64,000 bases of DNA. Origin: an uncultured Collinsella sp. (lineage in GTDB: Bacteria; Actinomycetota; Coriobacteriia; Coriobacteriales; Coriobacteriaceae). Positions 35,033-43,912 of the stretch are shown in pieces. The notes under the pieces are model-generated. The model was not told where the DNA came from and ran no database searches. It was given only the letters and a program-made list of their open reading frames with translations. How positions within the stretch are numbered: the stretch's first letter is position 1; each line of letters opens with the position of its first letter. The stretch spans positions 1-64,000 of the forward strand of contig CATYIV010000008.1 in NCBI GenBank assembly GCA_958407465.1, in the 5' to 3' direction. The position numbers and the translations under genes were made by a program.

Positions 35033-36457
35033 GTGAACGATTTCGACCCGTCTCGTATTCCAGGGTATGCGACAAAGAAGAGCTACGCGCATTTCGATTA
35101 CCGTGTTGCATTCAAGGATGTCGAGGCGAGGGTTTGTGATGCAGATTTTATTCAGCGTCACGCATTTCTTCCCTTAATTGCGAATAAGCTTTGCCATGTG
35201 AGATTCAGGGACGGCAAGAAAACCCTGAAGACGAGAGATATCGCATATGCATCTCACTTGGATCACAGGATTTTTCAGTATTATGCGCTGCAATGGGGCA
35301 AGTTATATGACCGTCGTGCCTTAGAAACGGGCATCGGCGGCGTTGCTGCAGCTTATCGAAGCGGATTTCACCTCACTAATTACTCTGTTGCTGCAGATGC
35401 AATCGATGCCATTCGCAGGCAGGGGGATTCGCTAGTTATCACGGGAGACTTCACCCATTTTTTCGATAACCTCGATCATAGTTACTTACGCAAGGCCGTT
35501 AGAGGGTTCTTTAACGAGGGCATGCTTCCACCGGACCATTACCAAGTCCTGAAAAACATATTGCATTACTGCTATTGGCCTGTTGGCGATTTGGCGAGAA
35601 GGAACGGACTTTGCTGGATTGATCTTCAGCCAGACGACCCGTTCACGTTTGGCAATTCTGCGTCCAAAGTTCGATCCAAGGCGTTAAGGAGCCTTAACAG
35701 GCTACCGCGCATCTTGACACCTGCGGAGTTTACGGCTTACAAGGATTCTTCGATTGTTGTGCCCTGGAAAGAAAGGCATGATGCGAGGGGCATTCCCCAA
35801 GGACTGGCAACAAGTGGCGTGTTGGCGAATATGTATATGTTTGATACCGATGCCCAGATTAACGCGTGTGTTGCCAGCGTGAATGGCAGGTATATACGAT
35901 ATTGCGACGACTTCATCATTGTCGTCCCTGCCAAGGATCTCAAAACAGCAAGTAAAGCTCTTGCTTTGGCACAGGGAGTTCCTGCAGTTGAACTACAAGA
36001 TGAAAAAACCAAAATCCACCGTATAAACGATGGAAAGGTCGAGCAACTTTCATTTGGTGCATTGCTCGCAGGAGAAATGGAAGTTGTGCGAACCGCGCAT
36101 CATGCTGGAAATCATGTTTCGTTTTTGGGATTTGATTTTGACGGTAACGATGTTCGAATTCGCCAATCTACGGTCGGAAGGTTTTACAATAGGTTTTATC
36201 GTGCTGCTAAATCAATCGGCAGGCTGGCTGATAATCCGGACAAGCATCCGAGTAAGAAGCGCGTAAGCGCATTGTACGAGCATTACTCTCCGAAGGGGAA
36301 CAGATCGAGTGACAAGCGAAGCGCTTCGGACCCAAGCCGCCATGGAAACTATCTTTCATATGTTGCAAGAGCTCAGAAGGCGTTTCCGAATGACCCCATT
36401 AGTGGTCATGTTTCCAAGATGTATAGGAAAATTAACAAGGCAACGGGTAGGGGCTGA
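35033..36457 (+). CDS. Reverse transcriptase, probable defence type (DRT/unknown group)
   Basis: 474 aa. Palm motifs in order: GDFTHFFDNLDH (motif A, about residue 137), GIPQGLATSGVLANMYM (motif B, about 252), RYCDDFIIV (motif C, YCDD catalytic Asp pair, about 289), and FLGFDFDG (about 364). There is no maturase/endonuclease domain as in group II introns, and no phage diversity-generating features nearby, so a retron-like or DRT-like enzyme is most likely; the exact group cannot be set by eye. GTG at 35033 follows AAAGGCGGTG; upstream in-frame codons overlap the structured leader. It is followed by a KAP-type NTPase after 165 nt. Confidence 0.85.
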   Translation: MNDFDPSRIPGYATKKSYAHFDYRVAFKDVEARVCDADFIQRHAFLPLIANKLCHVRFRDGKKTLKTRDIAYASHLDHRIFQYYALQWGKLYDRRALETGIGGVAAAYRSGFHLTNYSVAADAIDAIRRQGDSLVITGDFTHFFDNLDHSYLRKAVRGFFNEGMLPPDHYQVLKNILHYCYWPVGDLARRNGLCWIDLQPDDPFTFGNSASKVRSKALRSLNRLPRILTPAEFTAYKDSSIVVPWKERHDARGIPQGLATSGVLANMYMFDTDAQINACVASVNGRYIRYCDDFIIVVPAKDLKTASKALALAQGVPAVELQDEKTKIHRINDGKVEQLSFGALLAGEMEVVRTAHHAGNHVSFLGFDFDGNDVRIRQSTVGRFYNRFYRAAKSIGRLADNPDKHPSKKRVSALYEHYSPKGNRSSDKRSASDPSRHGNYLSYVARAQKAFPNDPISGHVSKMYRKINKATGRG

Positions 36458-36622
36458 TACTGGTTTAGGCGCTGTAGGTAACAGTAAAGCTTGAGCATGG
36501 TCTAACCGCCAGCTTTCAATCGAGTTTATGCCATCATTGTTGTGGACGGGGCGGCCTCAGTTGCGGGTTGATCTATCGCAGCGAAAGAAATCTTTCGCCC
36601 TAAGTTGATGCTGGAGGGAATA

Positions 36623-38404
36623 ATGGAGACATGCCGGTCAAAAGAACCTGCTGATCAGCTCATCGGTCATATCGATTCCTATCTCAAGGATAAGGACAAT
36701 CAATATGCAATTGCACTTGAGGGAGATTGGGGGTCGGGAAAGACCCGATTCATTGAAGAGAAGCTCGCCAAGCATCTCGAAGAGGGCGAATACGACCTTG
36801 TCCGCGTTTCTATGTTCGGGATTGCTACTGCTGAAGATTTATACGAACGCATTGTGATGGCGCTCGTACACCTTAGCGATAAAGACATGAGGTCGCAAGC
36901 TGCTGCCAAAACGATAGGGGGCGCCCTCAACGGTATTTCGGGGGCTTTAATTAAAAGAACGGGATTATCCGTGAATCTCTCCGTCGGGATACAATCCGTT
37001 GCCTGCCTAATGCTCAGAAAGAAGCACTTTCTTGTATTCGATGATGTGGAGAGGCGTTCTAAAGATAGCGACGATTTGGCGCTATTCGGAACGATGAACG
37101 ATCTTGTCGAAAGACTTGGGTTGAAGGTCATGCTGGTTTCAAATGCCTGGGGAGGCAGTGATGCGCAATCGATGCGAGAGTTCGATAGGGACGTACGCGA
37201 AAAACTAATTTGGAAAGTCTATCCATTCAGGCCGTGCCCGTCGGCATTGGCCGAAGAAATTCTCATGGGAGATTGTCGCCCATCGGAAGACCTTGATATA
37301 CATGGTGCCATACTTGCGGGGGTTGAGGCCAGCGGATGCGTAAATGCTCGGGCAATGATTCGTGCTCATGAGCTAATCGGAAGAATTTGCAGTCTTGAGG
37401 CGGTTCAAGATACAGGAATTGCACCCCAAAATCGGTTTAACGCTCTACGGGACGCAGTCCATTTTGCTTTGTTGACCTCCATGGGGAGCGCGCCTTCCAT
37501 GCCACAAAACGGAAGGCGAGAGAATTTGCTCAGTCCGGAGGCCCTGGAATACGATCGTAGCGTGTCTCTTTACGAGCAATACTCTGATTTCTCCGTGATA
37601 GGTAAAGCATTCGAACCTTCAGGCGAAGTAACAAAGGATGATCTTGAGCAAGGGTTTAAAGCGTACATTGGAAAAAGGTATCCGAATAACATCGATACCC
37701 TCGATGTTAGAGAGATCGCTGCTGAGATGAGGCACGCGTACGCTCTTGATGACGAGAAGGTGGATGTCCTCGCGAAGCGTTATTTTGCTTTAGTTTCCGG
37801 GGCACATTATTCAGTCGATTGTTTGCACGACGTGCTCGAGGTTTATTACCTGTTATCTGATCTCGAATGGGAATGTCCTTTTTCGCAAAATGACTTTATC
37901 GAATATTGCAAGAAAGTGATCGATGCTGATCCAGAAAAAGCTTCTGAGTACCTTTCTGGACCAGTATTTTGTGCAGACGAGAGGCGGGAGAGACGGGCGC
38001 TCGCTGAAGATCTCAAGCGTTATGCTTGGGCAGAGTTGAATAAAAGAATGACGAGTCAGTTGATGATATCTGAAGGAGCGCAGGGACTGACGGGCAGGGA
38101 GCTTGCTCGTCGTCTCAACGATGCTGCGAAACGCGATGTCAAAGTGTTGGTTAATGCTAGTCCGAGGGTCATTGTCAAGACATTTTGCAGAGAAGATGCG
38201 TCGAATCAAGAGGCGCTTCGTGAGTTCTTTGTGCATCTTCATAACGTTCGGAATCCGGACGGAGTGCCATCGGCGGCTTTAGTTGAATGGATACATCAGA
38301 TAAAAAATGCACTGGAAGAAACGAACATTGAAACGAAAACTGGAGCGATTAGAAGGCGCTGGTTCTTGAGAAATTTGGAGGAGCTTGAGAACCGATTTAG
38401 GTAA
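36623..38404 (+). CDS. KAP-family P-loop NTPase
   Basis: 593 aa. Walker A EGDWGSGKTRFIEE (about residue 34) and Walker B KHFLVFDDVERRS (about 136) fit the KAP NTPase domain. Unlike classic KAP proteins I see no clear pair of membrane segments between the Walker motifs, only a weakly hydrophobic stretch (GGALNGISGALIK). The C-terminal 350 residues are helical and unassigned. KAP NTPases recur in bacterial immune systems. The ATG at 36623 follows GGAGGG at 4-5 nt. Similar AT-rich composition suggests joint acquisition with the reverse transcriptase. Confidence 0.8.
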   Translation: METCRSKEPADQLIGHIDSYLKDKDNQYAIALEGDWGSGKTRFIEEKLAKHLEEGEYDLVRVSMFGIATAEDLYERIVMALVHLSDKDMRSQAAAKTIGGALNGISGALIKRTGLSVNLSVGIQSVACLMLRKKHFLVFDDVERRSKDSDDLALFGTMNDLVERLGLKVMLVSNAWGGSDAQSMREFDRDVREKLIWKVYPFRPCPSALAEEILMGDCRPSEDLDIHGAILAGVEASGCVNARAMIRAHELIGRICSLEAVQDTGIAPQNRFNALRDAVHFALLTSMGSAPSMPQNGRRENLLSPEALEYDRSVSLYEQYSDFSVIGKAFEPSGEVTKDDLEQGFKAYIGKRYPNNIDTLDVREIAAEMRHAYALDDEKVDVLAKRYFALVSGAHYSVDCLHDVLEVYYLLSDLEWECPFSQNDFIEYCKKVIDADPEKASEYLSGPVFCADERRERRALAEDLKRYAWAELNKRMTSQLMISEGAQGLTGRELARRLNDAAKRDVKVLVNASPRVIVKTFCREDASNQEALREFFVHLHNVRNPDGVPSAALVEWIHQIKNALEETNIETKTGAIRRRWFLRNLEELENRFR

Positions 38405-38694
38405 CCCGTACAGAAGTAGCACCGATACTCCGCTTGCCGTGCGCTTTAGCGCCAGCGGTCTTGGTTTGCGCTTGCACGGTGCCGGCTTGATTTCATTTGT
38501 TGCATAGATCGAAGTATGAGCCGGTCGCGCCTTCTTCGCTGTGACCATGGTCTTCTATCCGTCTCAGCTGCATGGTGAGTTCGATTGCTTTTTCGGAGTG
38601 GCAATGATACGTATGGTGTGAAACGGATGGTACGCGGATAACGAGGGGCGAAAACAACGACAGCCCCACGCTAAAGGAAAGGAGCGGAGGAACT
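38405..38694. other. Intergenic region before the two-gene ATPase unit
   Basis: No gene is supportable. A loose stem CCGTGC/GCACGG spans about 38436-38482. The last 20 nt hold the GGAGG ribosome site of the following gene. Confidence 0.4.
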
Positions 38695-39540
38695 ATGCCA
38701 GAAAATAAAATACCAGGCCTCTTCACCGTCTACTACATGAATCAGCAGAAGGTGTTCGAGACGAGGATGCTCCTGGACAACAAGCTCAAGACTACAAGCT
38801 CCAAGGAAAACCAGAACGGGACGACAAAGAGAGCATCATTGAACGCCGAAGCGGAGCTCAACCCTCCCTTCCTGACGAAACTCAGGGCAAAACTCGAAGG
38901 AAGCGTCAGGCACGAAAAACAAGAGAAGATCGTGGACACCCTCGAATACGTGAACACAAATAGCCGGATGCTCGCCGACATAATGGAGCACTGCAAAGCC
39001 CCCGAAAGCGGAACAACGCTTGCAGAAGGCGACCTCGCATATATTGGCGATGTCTCGCTGAAGCTCATCAATGAGGATGAGATTCGAGGCATCATGGCGA
39101 TCATGAGCGGGACCTTTGACGGAATCACCGTCCCCGATGCCGGAGACCTCGACATCGGCCACATGATGCAATCCTTCATAGGAGACGGCGCAGCCTTCAA
39201 GCTCAGAGGAAACCGCGCAAGAAGAAGAACGCCGCTGTACGCGAAGATTCCCCTCGACGGAGAAGAGATGTTCGAAAGCGGGTACACAATCGACGACCTG
39301 CTCATCGGAAAGGTCGGCATCGTCGGGATATGCAAAGGGAAAATCACCCCGGCCCAGATGAAGAGCCCCTTTGATTACTTCCAGCAGCCAGGCGACCCAA
39401 AACGCACGCCGCAGAACGACATTGTTATATGCGGAAAGAACCCGTCACCCACAGCCATGACCGTCGGCGGCAATCGGGCAGAACAGGGCTATTACATAGA
39501 CATCCTTGCTGTCATTCAGGCAGTGTCCTTCGAGGCTTGA
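38695..39540 (+). CDS. Unrecognised 281-aa protein paired with an AAA+ ATPase
   Basis: Soluble, no signal or membrane segment. Begins FTVYYMNQQKVFETRMLLD, with a conserved-looking EKIVDTLEYVNTNSRMLADI helix and a C-terminal mixed alpha/beta half (GKVGIVGICKGKIT, DIVICGKNPSP). It resembles the general outline of DUF6414-like proteins from memory, with low certainty. A strong GGAGG site precedes the ATG. It is 11 nt from the AAA+ gene and shares its composition, so they likely form one functional unit. Confidence 0.65.
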   Translation: MPENKIPGLFTVYYMNQQKVFETRMLLDNKLKTTSSKENQNGTTKRASLNAEAELNPPFLTKLRAKLEGSVRHEKQEKIVDTLEYVNTNSRMLADIMEHCKAPESGTTLAEGDLAYIGDVSLKLINEDEIRGIMAIMSGTFDGITVPDAGDLDIGHMMQSFIGDGAAFKLRGNRARRRTPLYAKIPLDGEEMFESGYTIDDLLIGKVGIVGICKGKITPAQMKSPFDYFQQPGDPKRTPQNDIVICGKNPSPTAMTVGGNRAEQGYYIDILAVIQAVSFEA

Positions 39541-39551
39541 TAGGCAATGCC

Positions 39552-40760
39552 ATGCGCAAACTCGTCACATACAACAAATCCCAGTATAAAGCCCTGATCG
39601 ACCAGCTCGGAGTAGACGGCTTCAAGTTGATGTCACTTCTCGAACTACACGGAAGCGACCAAATCTCCGAGCTCCTTTCCGAGAAAAAGCTCGTCGTGGA
39701 CGTTTCATCATTCATGGGCTTACTATCGGGTGATCTCCAGCTGGCATCGAAATTCGAGCTCCTCGTCCACCAGCTACCCTTTGGCACCCTCTTCATCGGA
39801 GACGATAAAACCGTGAACGAAGGAGCATACCAATTGAGAACCATGTTCGACGACATAATAGACTGCGACATCGAGGTCGATGAGGGCACCCAGAAGGACA
39901 AAAGAGGAAAGAGAACACTCGTATCCCTCGACGAACTCGAATTCATGCAAGTCCTCACCACCCTCGAAAGCGAGCTCATAGGCCAGATCGAATTCAAACG
40001 CTCCTTCGAATCCCGATCGCGCAGCTTCAGGCTCTTCAATGCGCTCGGCGAGCAGCCAGTATTCTCGCTGCTCCTTCTTGGCCCTTCGGGTGTCGGGAAA
40101 ACAGAAGTTGCCAAGATCCTCTGCGAGGCAATCGCGCCATGCCAGCCCCTCCCTAAGGTCAATCTCGGGAACTACAGCAGTAAGGACTCTCTCAACTCCC
40201 TGATCGGCAGCCCGAGAGGATACATGGGAAGCGAAGAAGGCGAGCTGGGAAAGAAGATCGACTCATCCGATGCCGGAATTCTCCTGGTGGACGAGTTCGA
40301 GAAAGCTGAACCCGCCGTCTGGAACTTCTTCCTCGATCTCCTCGAGACAGGATCGTTCACGGACTCCCAAGGGATGGAGCATGATCTCCGCGGGTTTATC
40401 ATCGTGTTCACGACAAACTGCCCCCTCGGGAAGATCGATGAAACTTTCCCGGCGGAACTCCTCTCCCGCTTCAGTTTGATGAGCCTCTTCTCCAAGCTAA
40501 GCATAAGCGACAAAAAGCTCTTTGTCGAAAGATACGTCTCCATGTTTGCCAAGAAGTACAGGGAGACTGATCTCAAGGGTTTGCCGACATTGCCGGACGA
40601 CATCGCCGACAAGGCAAAGGTGGAAATCGACATTGAAGCGACCGAAAACATCCGGATCCTCAAGAACACAACAAGATCCTGGATCAGCGAATTCGTGGAG
40701 AAGGCCCGAAAGAGCAGTTCAATCACGACGCCGTCCTCCATCATCCACACCCAAATTTAA
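39552..40760 (+). CDS. AAA+ ATPase, ClpA/ClpB D2-like
   Basis: 402 aa. An N-terminal domain of about 130 residues without recognised homology precedes a AAA_2-type module: Walker A LLGPSGVGKTEVAK (about residue 176), Walker B GILLVDEFEKA, sensor-1 Asn in TTNCPLG and arginine finger LLSRFS. LIGSPRGYMGSEEGEL is the pore-loop-bearing segment of Clp unfoldases. A single AAA+ ring without ClpB N-domain or middle domain and a dedicated partner gene point to a specialised unfoldase or remodeller, possibly defensive. ATG at 39552. Confidence 0.8.
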   Translation: MRKLVTYNKSQYKALIDQLGVDGFKLMSLLELHGSDQISELLSEKKLVVDVSSFMGLLSGDLQLASKFELLVHQLPFGTLFIGDDKTVNEGAYQLRTMFDDIIDCDIEVDEGTQKDKRGKRTLVSLDELEFMQVLTTLESELIGQIEFKRSFESRSRSFRLFNALGEQPVFSLLLLGPSGVGKTEVAKILCEAIAPCQPLPKVNLGNYSSKDSLNSLIGSPRGYMGSEEGELGKKIDSSDAGILLVDEFEKAEPAVWNFFLDLLETGSFTDSQGMEHDLRGFIIVFTTNCPLGKIDETFPAELLSRFSLMSLFSKLSISDKKLFVERYVSMFAKKYRETDLKGLPTLPDDIADKAKVEIDIEATENIRILKNTTRSWISEFVEKARKSSSITTPSSIIHTQI

Positions 40761-41076
40761 CGAATATACATTCTTATTGCATCGCATCTACATTACCAAA
40801 TCCAGATTGCTTGAGATGTCATGACGCAAGTTCAGATTCACTTCGGAGTATCATGCTGTCAATTTGAAGGATGCTACCTGCTTTTAAAGAATCGAAACGG
40901 AGGTTGTAAGTCGATTCTTCCTTTCACCGACTGACAAAACGATTTACACCTAATTGTGGACTTCGCCCACGCGATTTCTCTTTGCCCCCGCATCGATCTC
41001 GCTAAACTGATAAGTGCTGCCACCAGGGCATTTTCTGGTGCACATCCTATTGGCTCCTGCGAAGATCGGAGCGGGT
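40761..41076 (+). other. Leader of the surface-protein gene, repeated at 45080
   Basis: No gene. The last 90 nt (from about 40995) include a CACCAG/CTGGTG hairpin (about 41022-41041) and are similar to the sequence before the 45177 remnant (shared ATCTCGCTA, TTGGCTC and GCGAAG-TCGGAGCGG blocks), suggesting a conserved promoter and leader for this surface-protein type. Confidence 0.55.
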
Positions 41077-42183
41077 ATGTTTGCCGCCGAGTCCCACACC
41101 AGCCGTCATCACATCGCGATCGCTGCCATGGCCTGCCTATGCGTCTTGCTGGGCGGGCCTTCCTATGCCGCGGGCGCGGAGAGCCTGTTCATCGCGGGCG
41201 CGACGTACTGCGAGCCGGGCGTTTCGGGCCCCGGTTGGGCCTGGACCGATGCCGGCCATCTGGAGCTCGACGGCTACGCGGGCGACGCCATCGGCGCCGA
41301 CGGCGACCTGGTCGTGACGCTTGTGGGGCAGAACTCGGTGGTCGAGTCGCAGGCGCCCGATGCGGACATCTCGCAGTGCGGCATGGAGGTGTGGGGCGAC
41401 CTGACGCTTAGCGGCACCGGGTCCCTGGCGGCATCGGGCTCGCAGTGCGCGATCCACGTCTCGCGAGCGCTCGTTGTGGACGGCTGCACCGTCGATGCCC
41501 GGGCGGACGGGGCGAACGTCACGGGCGAGGCCGTGGCCGGCGTGATCGCCAGCGACATGGCCGTGCGCGGCGGCGGGCGCGTCGTCGCCTTCGGTGCCGC
41601 GCCCGCCGCCGGCGTGTACGCTTACGGTTTGTACCTGCAGGACGCTGGCGACGGCTCGGCCGGGTGCGGGCTTTCGGTCGACGCCTCGTGGCTCGACGCG
41701 GCCGGTGCCGATGGCGGCGTTGCTTGCACGGGTGGGTCGCTCGTGTCCGCGCGGTTCGTGACGCCCGTGGGCGGGGCCTTCGGTGCCGGCGGCGTGGTGG
41801 ATGCCTCCGGGGCCATGGCGCCGCATGTGGTGATCGAGCCCCTGGGCGCCACGGCGCCGGCGGGGGAGACCGACGGGCGCGAGGTGCCCGGTGGCGCGGG
41901 CGAGCCGGCTGGTGGTGCCGGTCCTACCGATGAGCAGCCCGGTGCCGGGCCCGCGACGGATCCCGTCCTTAAGCCCGCGACCACGACGCCAAAGACAGCC
42001 ACGACAACCAAGACGACCAAAACGACAGTGACCAAGACCGCGGCGTCCACACCATTCAAGGCCAAGACCGCCAGCGCTGCCACCGCCACTCTCCCCAAGA
42101 CCGCCGACAGCAACTGGATCGCCGTCTCCTTGGCGCTATTCCTGCTGGGGACAGCGCTTTTAGGTGCCGCACGCCGCTGCTGA
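41077..42183 (+). CDS. Secreted, wall-anchored surface protein (LPKTA signal)
   Basis: 368 aa. The N-terminal signal peptide (HHIAIAAMACLCVLLGG, cleavage likely after SYAAGA) leads into a body of repetitive beta-strand type, with spaced VVDG, LTLSGTGSLAASG and GGGRVVAFG stretches as in right-handed beta-helix or adhesin-like domains. A Pro/Gly spacer and Thr/Lys-rich stalk (TTTKTTKTTVTKTA) follow, then LPKTADSNW, a hydrophobic helix and basic end: a sortase sorting signal with Ala in place of Gly. GC is about 70%. ATG at 41077 follows GGAG. Confidence 0.82.
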   Translation: MFAAESHTSRHHIAIAAMACLCVLLGGPSYAAGAESLFIAGATYCEPGVSGPGWAWTDAGHLELDGYAGDAIGADGDLVVTLVGQNSVVESQAPDADISQCGMEVWGDLTLSGTGSLAASGSQCAIHVSRALVVDGCTVDARADGANVTGEAVAGVIASDMAVRGGGRVVAFGAAPAAGVYAYGLYLQDAGDGSAGCGLSVDASWLDAAGADGGVACTGGSLVSARFVTPVGGAFGAGGVVDASGAMAPHVVIEPLGATAPAGETDGREVPGGAGEPAGGAGPTDEQPGAGPATDPVLKPATTTPKTATTTKTTKTTVTKTAASTPFKAKTASAATATLPKTADSNWIAVSLALFLLGTALLGAARRC

Positions 42184-42248
42184 GGCACCCGTTTGGGCTG
42201 GAAGAGGGGAGAGGCAACCGACAAAAAGCGAGTTTTACGTTTCCCAAA

Positions 42249-42304
42249 GTAGGGGCACACCGGCTGACGCCGGCGCACCCCTACTGTTGAACGGACAGTT
42301 TTAA
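42249..42304 (+). terminator. Terminator after the surface-protein gene
   Basis: GTAGGGG and CCGGC pair with GCCGG and CCCCTAC around TGAC. An overlapping smaller hairpin ACTGT/ACAGT (42284-42300) is followed by TTTT. The two share bases. Confidence 0.6.
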
Positions 42305-42460
42305 TTGCTCAAGATATGGCAGCCATAGCGTGCCCCAGCTCGTTCGTAGCCTTTACTCGACGGTGCAGAAGCGCGTGCACGAAATCCTGGCATAACGCGC
42401 GAGCAGCCGCAACAAGCGCTGCCATTGGGCATGACCACGCTGCTGGCCGCGCCCCTTTGT

Positions 42461-42583
42461 CTAGTCCTGCTGCCCTTCGTTCTGCTGGATCTCTTCGTTG
42501 AAGCATTCATCGGCCTTTTCGTTGATTAGCCACTTTAACCAGACAGGGCACTTCTCCCAACTGTCTCCGAAGCCCCTTGAATA
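42461..42583 (-). pseudogene. Possible C-terminal gene remnant
   Basis: Leftward frame ending at TAG 42463-42461 reads WEKCPVWLKWLINEKADECF..., with protein-like composition, while its upstream continuation is only open in another frame (...TDECGRCSDEVDI). It may be the decayed end of a small gene. The rest of 42184-42861 holds only dyads, among them CCCGCA/TGCGGGCA/TGCCCGCA at 42705-42738, where the middle arm can pair either way. Confidence 0.25.
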
Positions 42584-42795
42584 TCAACTTCATCCGAACA
42601 CCTCCCACATTCATCTGTGAGTGTACCGATGAATGTGGGAATCCGATGCCCTGAGGGCCGGATCAGCCGGTCCCGGGAGATTGGAGGACTCCACGTCTGA
42701 ACCTCCCGCATCCCGTGCGGGCAAGATAAATGCCCGCAACGATCGCCGCTGCGAGCATTCTCCAGGCCGGTCACAAACCGGCAGGCTCCGACTAT

Positions 42796-42824
42796 TTGAC
42801 GTCACCGTGTAAGTGTAATACAAT
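42796..42824 (+). promoter_or_regulatory. Promoter of the yfbU-like gene
   Basis: TTGACG (42796-42801), 17-nt spacer, TACAAT (42819-42824). The spacer and start region contain GTAATACAATAATACATGAC, a partial dyad that the encoded ribbon-helix-helix domain might bind for autoregulation (inference). Confidence 0.75.
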
Positions 42825-42861
42825 AATACATGACAGTAGGACACCATTAAGGAGGTAGACA

Positions 42862-43578
42862 ATGGCAACCATCTCTATCCGAGTCAGTGATGACCTCAAG
42901 GCCAAACTCGAGGGATTGGCCCACGAATCGGGTGGCACCATCTCAGGAGTGGTCACCGAAGCCCTCGGATCAATGGTGGGTAGCCCCCGCACTGATTACC
43001 CCGAGGAGATGGCCCCGCTGACCATAGCGCCGGTCAACCGCCTCATCCTCCGCGACCAGGAGCTCATCCTTGCCGCCCTCTCGGAGGACGAGGAGGATGC
43101 CGCTTACCACAAGCGCAATGCACAGATATTCGAGAAGGGCTACGTGCGCGAGTACCCGGAGGCATTCGCCGTGCTTCGACCGGAGATTCCCAACTCACGC
43201 TGCGAGGAGCTGTACGACATCCTCGACATGTTCCGCGTCCTCAGGGCCTCATACGAGGACCTGCCTGAAGATGAGAAGGCCGAGGTGGACGAGCGCGACA
43301 TCTCGCCTCAAGGCTTCGACTACAACGACATGGAGGAGGGGCGTCTCGCCGGCTACGTGAAGCACCTCTTTGCGGACAAGCGCTATGAGGAGCTCGCGGA
43401 GCCTCTGAGGAAGTACTCGGATGGCGGGAACTCGCATGGTCCCCGCCTCGAGATGTACCGCCGCATGCTTCACTGCTTCAAGCCCCTCTGGCGCAAGCAT
43501 ATGCTCGGCGACCGCTTCCTCGGCCTCGCCGAGATCGAGAAGGTCATCGCTGCGCAGCGCTACGACTCTGGCTACTAG
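42862..43578 (+). CDS. YfbU-family protein with N-terminal ribbon-helix-helix domain
   Basis: 238 aa. Residues 1-45 (TISIRVSDDLKAKLEGLAHE) form a CopG/RHH DNA-binding domain. From about residue 58 (NRLILRDQELILAAL...YHKRNAQIFEKGYVREYPEAF) the YfbU domain runs to the end (MLHCFKPLW, RFLGLAEIEKVIAA). YfbU function is unsettled, and the RHH fusion suggests a regulator or antitoxin-like role. GGAGGT lies 6 nt before the ATG. It is followed by a small frame with its own strong ribosome site. Confidence 0.85.
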   Translation: MATISIRVSDDLKAKLEGLAHESGGTISGVVTEALGSMVGSPRTDYPEEMAPLTIAPVNRLILRDQELILAALSEDEEDAAYHKRNAQIFEKGYVREYPEAFAVLRPEIPNSRCEELYDILDMFRVLRASYEDLPEDEKAEVDERDISPQGFDYNDMEEGRLAGYVKHLFADKRYEELAEPLRKYSDGGNSHGPRLEMYRRMLHCFKPLWRKHMLGDRFLGLAEIEKVIAAQRYDSGY

Positions 43579-43591
43579 GAGGGAGCAGCCG

Positions 43592-43756
43592 ATGTCTGAA
43601 GACATCGGACGAATTCTGTAGTACATCAACGAATACATCAAGGGCTGGAGTGTCCACGGGACGGCCGGGAGCTGCCGGGGGGCCTACGGCGTGGAGGACG
43701 TGCCGCTCAGCGAGCTCGACCTGACGCCGGGGCTGATAGGGCGGGCGCACGCATAG
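43592..43756 (+). pseudogene. Small frame after yfbU, interrupted by an amber codon
   Basis: GGAGGGAG at 43578-43585 and ATG at 43592 begin MSEDIGRIL, then TAG (43619-43621), after which the same frame continues 44 codons (YINEYIKGWSVHGTAGSCRG...) to TAG at 43754. The start codon lies in a perfect 8-bp hairpin CCGATGTC/GACATCGG (43589-43608). Either a decayed partner of the YfbU gene or a very short leader peptide. Confidence 0.4.
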
Positions 43757-43912
43757 AGGGGCGATGCCCCGCTGTCCTGGCCTGAAGGGGAAAATGTAAT
43801 AGGCGGGCCGACCGTCCGGCTGAGTCTGGGAAGAGGTGCCGGGCGGAGGGCGGGGCATGGCCACCGGACCCATCGAAAAACATCTCCACCGTTCCTTCAA
43901 CTGGGAAAATGC

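Noticed and set aside
42316..42535. Hydrophobic 32-codon frame from ATG at 42430
   Set aside because: Possible small membrane peptide, but it has no good ribosome site and overlaps a better leftward remnant; not enough support.
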